A stretch of 6,587 nt of DNA from PVC group bacterium (GCA_003565195.1 PXCX01000213.1:1-6587), one strand, 5' to 3'; shown: positions 1 to 6,383, counted from the stretch's first letter. Numbers and translations are program-made. Notes: generated from the sequence alone by a model not told the origin.

Positions 1-2
1 AG

Positions 3-1406
3 CAGAAAGACGTTCCGACCCCTTCCATCATTTTATCCTTGATTCCGGTGGCGGTGACCGCAATCGCGTTGTGGATCTCGATTTTCATGCTCGATACCCA
101 GCCGCATTTCGCCCTTTTTCTCGGGGCCACCGTCGCGGGTCTGTGCGCGTATATTCATGGATGTGGTTGGGAAACCATCCGGGAAGGCTTCAAACACGCC
201 ATTTGCCGGACCACGTCGGCCCTGTTGATTCTGCTGATTATCGGGATGCTGATCGGCGTCTGGATCGCCGGCGGCATTATGCCGTCCCTGATGTACCTGG
301 GATTCGAGTTTTTGTCGGCGCGCTGGTTTCTGCCGTTGATGTTACTGTTCTGTAGCGCCATGTCGTTGATTACGGGCAGTTCGTGGACGACCATCGGCAG
401 CATGGGCGTGGCGGCGATCGGTGTCGGCGAAGGGTTGGGCATCCCGCCGGGGATGACCGCCGGCGCGGTGGTTTCCGGCGCGTTTTTCGGGGACAAGATA
501 TCGCCGATGTCGGATTCCACCAATCTGACAGCCTCGGTGTTGGGGGTGAATCTTTTCGACCATATCCGGCACATGTTGTACACCACGATCCCGGCGTTAT
601 TGATTTCCCTGGTGGTGTTCACCCTGCTGGGTTTTTCGGTAGCCGATACGCTTGCCATGGGGGATGTGTCGGCCTATACCGAGAGTATTCGCGAACATTT
701 CCACTTGTCCGGCTGGCTGGCCATCCCGCCGGCGGTGGTGATTCTGCTGATTGTGCTGAAAGTGCCGGCCATTCCGTGCCTGATTGCCGGCGTCATCCTG
801 GGCGGGATCGCCTATCTCACGCTTCAGGGCGGTTCGCTGGCCGGTCTGTTCGAGACGATCCATACGGGGTTCCGGATCGAAACCGGCGATCCGGAGATGG
901 ACGACCTGTTCTCGCGCGGCGGTATGGAAAGCATGTACGCGGTTATCAGCCTGGCACTGGTATCGTTGGCCCTGGGCGGCATTATGGACCGCACGGGCAT
1001 GCTGCACAGCATTGTCTTACGGTTGGCCCGGTTTGTGCGATCGGTTGGGAATCTGACCTTGACGGTGATCTGCACGTCGATTTTCATCAATATCGTCGGC
1101 GCCAACCAGTACCTGGCGGTCATTCTTCCGGGGCAAATGTTCGAGGAATGTTACCGGAATCAGAATTTGAAATTGAAGAATCTGACCCGGACCCTTGAGG
1201 GCGGCGGCACCCTGACGGCGCCGCTGATTCCCTGGAACAGTAGCGGGGTGTTCATTGCCTCGACGCTGGGCATTACCGCCACGACCTACGCGCCCTATGC
1301 CGTCCTTTGCTGGCTGACCGCCATCGTGGTTACAGTTTACGGCTATACCCATTTCACCATGACGCGCATCCCACCCGCTGAAACGGAACCTGAAGACCAA
1401 CAATAA
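3..1406 (+). CDS. nhaC: NhaC-family Na+/H+ antiporter, 5' end outside window
   Basis: This is an integral membrane secondary transporter that would exchange Na+ for H+ across the inner membrane. The protein is almost wholly hydrophobic, with about ten or more membrane segments. It carries the NhaC signature blocks: GSSWTTIGSMGVA (bases 375-413), then SGAFFGDKISPMSDSTNL (474-527), the DHIRHMLYTTIPA block soon after, and late in the protein NQYLAVILPGQMFEE and LTAPLIPWNSSGVF. A TTG at 39 could be taken as the start, but the frame stays open to the left edge and encodes QKDVPTPSIILSL just before it. NhaC proteins usually have such a lead-in to the first helix, so the real start lies just outside the window and only a few residues are missing. 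The TAA stop is at 1404-1406, and the hydrophilic tail (PAETEPEDQQ) is ordinary. It is convergent with all other genes here and shows no functional link to them. Family assignment is firm; ion specificity (some relatives exchange malate/lactate) is not decided. Confidence 0.93.
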   Translation, partial: QKDVPTPSIILSLIPVAVTAIALWISIFMLDTQPHFALFLGATVAGLCAYIHGCGWETIREGFKHAICRTTSALLILLIIGMLIGVWIAGGIMPSLMYLGFEFLSARWFLPLMLLFCSAMSLITGSSWTTIGSMGVAAIGVGEGLGIPPGMTAGAVVSGAFFGDKISPMSDSTNLTASVLGVNLFDHIRHMLYTTIPALLISLVVFTLLGFSVADTLAMGDVSAYTESIREHFHLSGWLAIPPAVVILLIVLKVPAIPCLIAGVILGGIAYLTLQGGSLAGLFETIHTGFRIETGDPEMDDLFSRGGMESMYAVISLALVSLALGGIMDRTGMLHSIVLRLARFVRSVGNLTLTVICTSIFINIVGANQYLAVILPGQMFEECYRNQNLKLKNLTRTLEGGGTLTAPLIPWNSSGVFIASTLGITATTYAPYAVLCWLTAIVVTVYGYTHFTMTRIPPAETEPEDQQ

Positions 1407-1413
1407 TCCTAAG

Positions 1414-1428
1414 GCGGGCTTCGCCCGC
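1414..1428. terminator. short GC hairpin between convergent genes
   Basis: GCGGGC-TTC-GCCCGC forms a perfect 6-bp stem with a 3-base loop, 8 bases after the nhaC stop. No T-run follows on either strand, so it is not a canonical intrinsic terminator. It may stabilise the 3' end of the nhaC transcript or act in both directions between the convergent units. The structure is seen; the function is inferred. Confidence 0.35.
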
Positions 1429-1436
1429 AACCTAGA

Positions 1437-1457
1437 GGTCAGAGATAAGAAGTCAGA
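1437..1457. repeat. two copies of a RGTCAGA heptamer
   Basis: GGTCAGA and, 7 bases later, AGTCAGA occur in the spacer after nhaC. Short reiterated heptamers of this type occur between genes in some deltaproteobacterial genomes, as I recall it. With only two imperfect units here, it is at most a remnant of such an array. Confidence 0.3.
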
Positions 1458-1588
1458 TCTCAAGCTGGGGCGATCCGTTTTATACGGTATCCTGTCATGA
1501 GGACGGTCCGATGAGCCATACGATTCCCAAGGGTGGGGTCGCCGGTCGATATTACCGTATTGGCGTCAGGATGGAGTAGCGCCTGCTT

Positions 1589-1602
1589 CGAATGGCCACG
1601 CC
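1589..1602. repeat. direct repeat copy 1, left of AT-rich block
   Basis: CGAATGGCCACGCC here and CGAATGGCCATGCC at 4749-4762 differ at one base of 14 and have the same orientation. They lie on either side of the AT-rich three-gene block, roughly 90 bases outside the ABC1 stop on this side. They could be a recombination or duplication scar, or coincidence. Confidence 0.4.
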
Positions 1603-1690
1603 AACATCTGCAGGCGGTTCAGCATGCCGGGATCGATTCGGTAGTATGCGATGTCAGCCGCGAGTCCATGAATGAAGGATTTCCCTTTCT

Positions 1691-2869
1691 TCAATATTTC
1701 CTGAACTCGTCGATAAACTGCCTCATATCTTCAAGCAGCACGGCATCCGGCTTACATCGCAACACCATGCCGTCTAAGAACATCAGGCTTTTAACAATCG
1801 AGAACATCCCTTTCTCAAAACCCATTCCCGAGTTGACTCCGAGCTTGATTGTCTCCATCATTTTCTTTGTCAAAGAAACCTCTTTTACGCTCTTCCCTTT
1901 GAAGTCGGAATAGAGCGCATGGAATTTTTCCGTAAACCTGTCGAATTCTTTTCCGGAAATGGATGTTTCTGCCATTTCGTTCAGCCTTTGAGCACATAAA
2001 CCGTAGTCATAGACAGAGAGGGCATCAAAGAAGTTCAGCAACCCGTTACTCAACCGTTGACTGACATACCCAATTGCACCGGTATCAATGAAATAGATTT
2101 TCTTGTTATGAATAATAAGATTGCCGGGGTGGATATCCCCATGGAATGTGCCGATGTTGAACATAAAGAAACCGTGAATTTTGAAGAGTTTGAGCAAATC
2201 AGAATATTCAATATCCGTGTCTAACGTCTCATCGAACGTCTTACCCGGCAGATACTCCGACACCATAATGTTTTCAGAGGAAAACTCTTTGTATATCTTG
2301 GGAAGCATCATATCGGAAAGATCGAACCGATCTCTGTTTTCCTCATATATTTCTCTTAACAATTCGTGCCCTTCTATCTCATTGAGCAGGTTCATCTCCC
2401 TAAGAGTATATTCTTCAATGTGCTCAATTATACCGATAGGGTCAAAAACACGGGCAAGTCTTGGATATAAAAAAATGGCTATATTAAAAACCCTCTTTAC
2501 AGCCTTAACATCCCTTTCGAACTTCTTTCGGAAATCTTTTTTAATTACCTTGATAACGACGTCCTCGCCGGTCTTCAATCTTCCCCTATAGACCTGCCCT
2601 ACGGATGCAGTAGCGAGAGGCTGTTCATCAATGGATTGAAACATCTCTCGGCCAACATGTCTCAAGGCCTCTTCAGCTTTAATGGGTATGTTGGCGCGAT
2701 ACAGTTTGGATAGTTCCATACAAGTCTCTTCGCTGAGAAAATCTATCCTGAGAGCGTGCATCTGGCCTATCTTGACCGCCAGCAGCCCCATTTTTTGTAT
2801 CCTTTGAATGTCCGGCTTCTTCTTGCCGTAGATCATCCTCATCAGATTAAGGAAAGAAAAAACGTTCAA
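1691..2869 (-). CDS. ABC1/UbiB-family atypical protein kinase
   Basis: This 392-residue protein belongs to the ABC1/ADCK/UbiB family of atypical kinases/ATPases. Studied members support ubiquinone synthesis and, in plastids, prenyl-lipid and carotenoid metabolism. Visible motifs in order: KxGQ as KIGQ (33-36); the alanine-rich nucleotide loop as ATASVGQV (86-93); the invariant lysine in VVIK (K107); a region corresponding to ExD but reading E158-M-N160; the hinge-like VSEYLPG (203-209); the catalytic HGDIHPGN (243-250); and the metal-binding DTG (262-264). It is shorter than E. coli UbiB (about 546 residues) and lacks UbiB's C-terminal transmembrane helices, so it is probably soluble or peripheral. 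The start is TTG at 2869: AAGGGG lies 5 bases upstream and an in-frame TAA just before it rules out a longer form. It begins 9 bases after the DUF2141 remnant stop, suggesting coupled translation. The codons are AT-rich like the desaturase and unlike the flanks. Client and substrate are unknown. Confidence 0.9.
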   Translation of the reverse strand: MNVFSFLNLMRMIYGKKKPDIQRIQKMGLLAVKIGQMHALRIDFLSEETCMELSKLYRANIPIKAEEALRHVGREMFQSIDEQPLATASVGQVYRGRLKTGEDVVIKVIKKDFRKKFERDVKAVKRVFNIAIFLYPRLARVFDPIGIIEHIEEYTLREMNLLNEIEGHELLREIYEENRDRFDLSDMMLPKIYKEFSSENIMVSEYLPGKTFDETLDTDIEYSDLLKLFKIHGFFMFNIGTFHGDIHPGNLIIHNKKIYFIDTGAIGYVSQRLSNGLLNFFDALSVYDYGLCAQRLNEMAETSISGKEFDRFTEKFHALYSDFKGKSVKEVSLTKKMMETIKLGVNSGMGFEKGMFSIVKSLMFLDGMVLRCKPDAVLLEDMRQFIDEFRKY

Positions 2870-2874
2870 ATCGT

Positions 2875-2880
2875 CCCCTT
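2875..2880 (-). promoter_or_regulatory. ribosome binding site fixing the TTG start of the ABC1 gene
   Basis: The minus strand reads AAGGGG, with 5 bases before TTG at 2869-2867. The motif overlaps the TAA stop (2881-2879) of the upstream DUF2141 remnant, an arrangement typical of coupled genes in one transcript. The next in-frame ATG (residue 10) has no comparable site. Confidence 0.65.
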
Positions 2881-3076
2881 AAAAATAGACCATATTGACA
2901 GTAAAGCTATTGCTTTTCCGGCTAACGGTCACTTCCGATTCTTCATAACCCGGTGGTCTTCCGCGGATGGTCGGATTGTTGGATGTTCCAAAACCTTCCC
3001 TCGGTCTGCCATACCAGGTCGTATCAATTTTTTGATTGGAATTCTCATCGTGGAGAACGGAAAAAGAAGAGTGTCG
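2879..3076 (-). pseudogene. 5'-truncated DUF2141-family protein remnant
   Basis: After the desaturase stop, the minus strand carries a 65-codon open stretch with no usable start codon, preceded by two in-frame TAA codons (3082-3077). It encodes the C-terminal half of a DUF2141 protein: SFSVLHDENSNQKIDTTW, then YGRPREGFGTSNNP, then GRPPGYEESEVTV, ending in NMVYF. The family hallmark is HDENxNxKxD followed by G.P.E.(F/Y)G.SNN and a G.P..E segment, and all are present. Complete members are small exported proteins of roughly 130-160 residues with a signal peptide. Here the signal peptide and first strands, perhaps 80 residues, are missing. Homology begins almost at the first codon after the stops, so a deletion seems to have fused the desaturase 3' end to the middle of this gene. 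The remnant ends 9 bases before the ABC1 start, and its composition matches its neighbours. The function of DUF2141 is unknown. Family match is strong; loss of function is inferred. Confidence 0.78.
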
Positions 3077-3094
3077 TTATTAGCAGCAAAGTCC

Positions 3095-4588
3095 TCAAGC
3101 CTTAATTCCGTCTTTTTTCATTATCAGCTCTGCCGATATCCTGCCCGATTCGTAAATCGTGGGCAAGCCACTGCCCGGATGCGTTCCTCCGCCGACTAAA
3201 TAACACCCCTTAAATTCTTCAAACTCGTTGTGGGGGCGATAGTAGAGCATCTGTTTTACTGAATGCCCTAAATTGAAGGTAGCACCGAGATAGACAGATT
3301 GTTTCTCTTCCCAATCGTTAGGGGTCAAAATGAGTTCCTCTTCGATATTCTCTTTCAGTCCATGATAGCCTCCTCGCTTTTCAACAAAGTCGATCACTTT
3401 ATCTCTCAATTCATATTTAATGCTGTCCCAATCAATACCGCTTTTGTTATTGGGAACCGGAACAAGCAGGTAAATGGTGCTTTTCGCTTTCGGGGCTAAG
3501 GTTTTATCGGTAACAGAAGCATTCTGGATGTAAACTGAAAAATCTTCCGAGAGCACTTTGGAGACAGTTATATCATCCACGTTTTTCTTGTAATCATTAG
3601 CGAACAGGATGCTGTGATGCGCGATATCCTTGTATTCTTTATTAACCCCGAGATACAGCATATAAGTCGAGCACGAATAATCTTTGGAAGCAAGCACGCT
3701 GTCCGTCCATTTTTTGCGGTCTTTACTGTCAACGATATGCGTCATAGCATGGGCAAAGTCTTCGTTAATGACCACATAATCGGCTTTAACATGGCTTCCG
3801 TCTTCCAGCATTACCCCCGTCGCTTTGCCGTTTTCAACAATGACTTTCTTGACTGGAACTGAAAGGTGAATCTCCCCTCCCAACTCCTCAAACGCCTTTG
3901 CCATGCCGGCTGAAAGTTTGTTCAACCCGCCTGTAACGTGATAGATTCCACCACCATGTTCGATATAGGAAATTATGCTGAACGTTCCTGGAGCAGACCA
4001 GGGTGACATACCGATATATTTTGCCTGGAACGTAAATGCCAACCTCATCATCGGGTCATCGAAATAACGGGACAGAACCTTGTATAAACTTGTATGAGCA
4101 TCCAGATAAGGCAGCGCTTTGAGAAGATGCATTGACAAGAAATCGGCAAACCGGCCGTACGGTATTGACAGGCAGGGTATTAGCATTTCATATTTTTTTT
4201 CCTCTTTCTTTAAGTACTTCAGATAGCCTGCAAAGCTACCGGGAGTGAACGTCTCCATTGTTGCCTTCATCTTCTGCTGATCCGGCGAAGGGTACAGTTC
4301 CCTGCCATCGGCAAAGTTCAAGCGATAGAGAGGATCAAGTCGGGTCACTTCAACATAATCATCCAACTGTTTGCCGCTTTTGGTAAAGATATTTTCTAAA
4401 ACATCTTTCATCATCAAAAATGTAGGGCCCATATCAAAACAGTAATCGCCCAGTCGGAAATATGAGTTGCGCCCTCCAACCCGGTTCTCCTTTTCATAGA
4501 TCGTAACCTTATAACCTTTAGCAGCAAGTAACATACCGGCGGAAAGTCCCCCGGGACCGGCACCGACGATGACAATCTTTTTGTCCAT
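3095..4588 (-). CDS. CrtI/CrtN-type phytoene desaturase family FAD oxidoreductase
   Basis: This 497-residue protein is a flavoprotein of the phytoene desaturase family, which dehydrogenates or isomerises long polyene substrates such as phytoene, diapophytoene or hydroxylated carotenoids at the membrane. The N-terminus has a Rossmann FAD-binding fold: GAGPGG (9-14), the acidic residue E32 at the end of strand two, then VGGR (37-40) and FDMGPTFL (51-58). Mid-protein it shows AKYIGMSPWSAPGTFSII and HGGGIYHVTGG. The C-terminus carries the family FAD motif GGGTHPGSGLPTIYESG (466-482). Length fits bacterial CrtI/CrtN (about 490-510). I choose ATG 4588 over the GTG at 4648 because AAGGAA sits 6 bases upstream and the fold starts right after it. 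It is the first gene of the AT-rich block, ahead of the DUF2141 remnant and the ABC1 kinase. No phytoene synthase is visible, so the substrate is open: carotene desaturase, carotene isomerase-like or another polyene oxidoreductase. Family is firm, reaction is not. Confidence 0.9.
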   Translation of the reverse strand: MDKKIVIVGAGPGGLSAGMLLAAKGYKVTIYEKENRVGGRNSYFRLGDYCFDMGPTFLMMKDVLENIFTKSGKQLDDYVEVTRLDPLYRLNFADGRELYPSPDQQKMKATMETFTPGSFAGYLKYLKKEEKKYEMLIPCLSIPYGRFADFLSMHLLKALPYLDAHTSLYKVLSRYFDDPMMRLAFTFQAKYIGMSPWSAPGTFSIISYIEHGGGIYHVTGGLNKLSAGMAKAFEELGGEIHLSVPVKKVIVENGKATGVMLEDGSHVKADYVVINEDFAHAMTHIVDSKDRKKWTDSVLASKDYSCSTYMLYLGVNKEYKDIAHHSILFANDYKKNVDDITVSKVLSEDFSVYIQNASVTDKTLAPKAKSTIYLLVPVPNNKSGIDWDSIKYELRDKVIDFVEKRGGYHGLKENIEEELILTPNDWEEKQSVYLGATFNLGHSVKQMLYYRPHNEFEEFKGCYLVGGGTHPGSGLPTIYESGRISAELIMKKDGIKA

Positions 4589-4762
4589 TATCAATTCCTT
4601 TTGCCAATGAAAAAAACCTTTTTTTAAACGGTTTGCGCGTGCTCTCACTGGTAGCGGTTGAAAAAGTACTTTCTTATGGTTTAAAAACTAGCAGATTGAG
4701 GTGGACGGAGTCAAGTATGGGCTGTCTTCGGAAAATAATGGGCAGTTACGAATGGCCATGCC
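4589..4762 (-). promoter_or_regulatory. spacer with leader of the desaturase operon
   Basis: These 174 bases separate the methyltransferase stop from the desaturase start and contain the change from GC-rich to AT-rich sequence at about 4690-4720. Near the desaturase end are a ribosome site (AAGGAA, 4600-4595) and an A7-CC-T7 run (plus strand, about 4610-4625) that could fold weakly. On the minus strand an ATG at 4756 (MAIRNCPLFSEDS) runs only 23 codons to a TAG and may be a broken start of the next gene of the methyltransferase operon. A promoter for the desaturase unit most likely lies here, but no convincing -35/-10 pair is visible. Confidence 0.4.
4749..4762. repeat. direct repeat copy 2, right of AT-rich block
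   Basis: CGAATGGCCATGCC is the partner of 1589-1602, with one mismatch and the same orientation. It lies immediately downstream of the methyltransferase stop codon (4765-4763 on the minus strand), that is, on the host-like side of the composition boundary. Confidence 0.4.
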
Positions 4763-5500
4763 TTACCTGCCCGTGCCGGCAGGCCTTTTCTCGATGACAC
4801 ACCGGGATGGGAAAAGTGTCCGGACACGTGGCGGGCTTGCCAGGTTTGCCTGCCGGATGAGATCGTAAAGTTCGGCGCGGGTGAAGCCGCGGCGGATCGA
4901 CGCGCGTCCGTCTTCCAGCAGGAAATTTCCATGTCGGAACGGCGCGACCAGCAGGCCGTAGCCCAGGGCTGTCCATCGGCTACGGATGATATCGCTAATC
5001 AGATAGTGTTGAATACCGGCATGTTCGAGTTGCTGCAATAAATCGCGGCATGCCGTATCGGGTAAGTGGTGCAGCAAATGGTTGGCAAAAACGAAATCCG
5101 GTCGGCGCCATGTTGCGGAATCCAGGGCATCGCCCTGAATGACCTCGATCTCCGGAAACTCCCGGTTGGCCCGGACCGCATAGCGGACGATGCGCGGATC
5201 GCGTTCGATCGCCAGGATTTTGAGTTGCAGTTTTTGACGTCGTGATTGACGGATCAACCAGCGGCCGATATCGCAACCTCCCGCGCCGAGATCCGCCAAA
5301 CGGTACTCGCGGTTGGGTTGGCGGCGCATGATTCGCAGCACGTTGTAAGTCAAGAGATATCGATAGCGGGTGACCAAGCGGTTGAGAAGACTAAACCGTT
5401 TCAGGGTGCAATACAGTTCCGGTTCCGGACAATCCGGCTGATCCATGCGTTCCTCACGCATGTCGCGGTATGCCCATGGGTTGCCGGCGCGTTCCGTCAT
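4763..5500 (-). CDS. class I SAM-dependent methyltransferase
   Basis: This 245-residue soluble protein has the class I (Rossmann-like) methyltransferase fold: motif I LADLGAGGCDIG (68-79), an acidic end of strand two in IERDP (E99), GDA at 123-125, and the motif IV region DFVFANHLLHHLPD (135-148). The N-terminal segment MDQPDCPEPELYCTLKRF, followed by LLNRLV, resembles small methyltransferases that accompany type III polyketide synthases and alkylresorcinol/quinone clusters. That comparison is from memory. ATG 5500 has AAGGA 7 bases upstream. Internal ATGs at about 5461 and 5446 (MREERMDQP, MDQP) are alternative starts, the last behind GAGGA and close to where homologues often begin. It lies 73 bases after the ubiE-like gene in the same direction, probably in one operon, and its codons are GC-rich like that gene. 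The acceptor (O- or C-methylation of an aromatic or quinone precursor) is inferred, not seen. Confidence 0.82.
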   Translation of the reverse strand: MTERAGNPWAYRDMREERMDQPDCPEPELYCTLKRFSLLNRLVTRYRYLLTYNVLRIMRRQPNREYRLADLGAGGCDIGRWLIRQSRRQKLQLKILAIERDPRIVRYAVRANREFPEIEVIQGDALDSATWRRPDFVFANHLLHHLPDTACRDLLQQLEHAGIQHYLISDIIRSRWTALGYGLLVAPFRHGNFLLEDGRASIRRGFTRAELYDLIRQANLASPPRVRTLFPSRCVIEKRPAGTGR

Positions 5501-5526
5501 CCTGTTTTCCTTATTCTTTGGAGACT

Positions 5527-5590
5527 CTTGCAAAACCCTTTGATCCTGATAGTACACTTTGGCGGGATCCGAATCATGGGGTTTTGCAAG
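5527..5590. repeat. near-perfect inverted repeat at the ubiE 3' end (MITE-like)
   Basis: The left arm CTTGCAAAACCC (5527-5538) is the exact reverse complement of GGGTTTTGCAAG (5579-5590). Extended inward, the arms match at 17 of 20 positions across a 24-base centre. The right arm encodes the last residues of the ubiE-like protein (ACKTP and stop). Total size is 64 bases and no clear target-site duplication is seen. It could be a miniature transposable element or an insertion-sequence scar, or an RNA stem between two genes of the operon. The lack of a T-run argues against a plain terminator. Confidence 0.6.
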
Positions 5591-6383
5591 CGCCGCTTTG
5601 TTCATCTGTGTCCCCGGATCCGGTATCGAGGGTTTCCGGTCCGGACGGAAGATCATCGGTTGCGCGCCGCAACCGCACCGCTTCGACCATGCCGCCGAAA
5701 AATAGCTGCCTGTATTCCAGCTTGAATCCGGCATGACGGAACCGGGATGCCAGTTCACGTCGGGCGGGATAAAGGGCCAGGCTATCGGCGATATAGCCGT
5801 AAACCTTGGGGTTGCGGTGCAGCAGCCAGCCCCAGCAACTGCCCCAGAGTTTAAGCAGGCCGAGTTGCCAACGTTGCACACCACGACAATCGGATTTTGA
5901 GAAATCAAGAAATCCCGCGTAACCTCCCGGTCGCAGGACGCGCCGTGTCTCCGCGAGGACGCCGGACAGGCTGCCTGCGTTGCGTAGCGCGTATCCGCCG
6001 GTGACCACATCCACGGATTGGTCCGGCCGGGCGGTGCGCTCCATATCGCCGAACAGGAACTGAATTCTTTTTGTGGAGTCCGAGGCGCGCGCTCTTTCGA
6101 GCATCGCCTCCGTCCGGTCGATTCCCATAACATGGCCCTCCGGATAGCGGGCCAGCAAGCGACGGGTAAGGTCACCGGTACCGCAAGCCAGATCCAGACA
6201 AACCGGTTTATGCAGCGCGGGTAGCATGGCGATCAAGCGATCTTTCCATACTCGGTCCCTGCCGAAGGAAAGCAAGCGGGTGATCATGTCATAGCGCGGC
6301 GCCACTTCGGTAAACAAGGCGGTGTTGAATGTTCGTTTGCGATCCGCATCCGTAAGATAGTTTTTGGGCTCAAGTTTGAGCAT
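5574..6383 (-). CDS. ubiE: UbiE/COQ5 (MenG)-family quinone C-methyltransferase
   Basis: Members of this family add the C-methyl group to the benzoquinone or naphthoquinone ring in ubiquinone and menaquinone synthesis. The 269-residue protein follows the family pattern: FTEVAPRYDMITRLLSFG with RVWKD (24-48), motif I LDLACGTGDL (63-72), GIDRTEAMLERAR (87-99), GDM (112-114), the family block GGYALRN (129-135), VLRPGG and FLDFS (149-162), and YGYIADSLALYP with AGF near the end. The usual closing G(V/I)VALHxG is replaced by GGMVEAVRLRR, and a roughly 29-residue polar tail follows, so it may be a paralogue acting on another quinone-like ring. ATG 6383 is chosen over the tandem ATGs at 6398/6395 because GGAG lies 6 bases upstream and MLKLEPKNYL looks like a normal leader. 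It overlaps the upstream gene by 14 bases. The last codons lie within an inverted repeat, which may have altered the tail. Confidence 0.85.
   Translation of the reverse strand: MLKLEPKNYLTDADRKRTFNTALFTEVAPRYDMITRLLSFGRDRVWKDRLIAMLPALHKPVCLDLACGTGDLTRRLLARYPEGHVMGIDRTEAMLERARASDSTKRIQFLFGDMERTARPDQSVDVVTGGYALRNAGSLSGVLAETRRVLRPGGYAGFLDFSKSDCRGVQRWQLGLLKLWGSCWGWLLHRNPKVYGYIADSLALYPARRELASRFRHAGFKLEYRQLFFGGMVEAVRLRRATDDLPSGPETLDTGSGDTDEQSGACKTP

Larger units (their letters stand above)
1429..1690. other. intergenic stretch, possible gene remnants
   Basis: This spacer separates the convergent nhaC and ABC1 genes and contains no recognised gene. On the minus strand a 42-codon frame (1694-1566) starts with a TTG overlapping the ABC1 stop, behind an AGGA motif. 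Its first codons are AT-rich (MKKGKSF) and the rest GC-rich (HGLAADIAYYRIDPG and on), so it spans the composition boundary. It may be the broken end of a host gene read through from the AT-rich block. On the plus strand a 22-codon frame begins at the ATG at 1511 (MSHTIPKGG) behind GAGGA. Neither matches a family I know, and both may be chance. Confidence 0.3.

Noticed and set aside
155..1463. Several long minus-strand and alternative plus-strand open frames inside nhaC
   Set aside because: They are shadows of the GC-rich nhaC frame. Their translations are low-complexity and show no family motif, while nhaC itself matches along its length.
1533..1913. 126-codon plus-strand frame covering the spacer and the ABC1 3' end
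   Set aside because: More than half is antisense to the clearly coding ABC1 gene, and the rest matches nothing known.
4589..4648. GTG 4648 as the start of the desaturase
   Set aside because: It would add a 20-residue basic leader with no ribosome site of its own, whereas ATG 4588 has AAGGAA at 6 bases and begins directly before the FAD-binding fold.
4686..4714. TTGACT at 4714-4709 (minus) as a -35 box for the desaturase operon
   Set aside because: At 17 bases spacing the -10 position reads CTAGTT, a very poor match, and no better hexamer lies at 16-19 bases.
5501..6175. Extension of the methyltransferase frame to 470 residues
   Set aside because: The upstream part is antisense-frame noise within the ubiE-like gene. 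ATG 5500 has a good ribosome site and the family length is about 245 residues.
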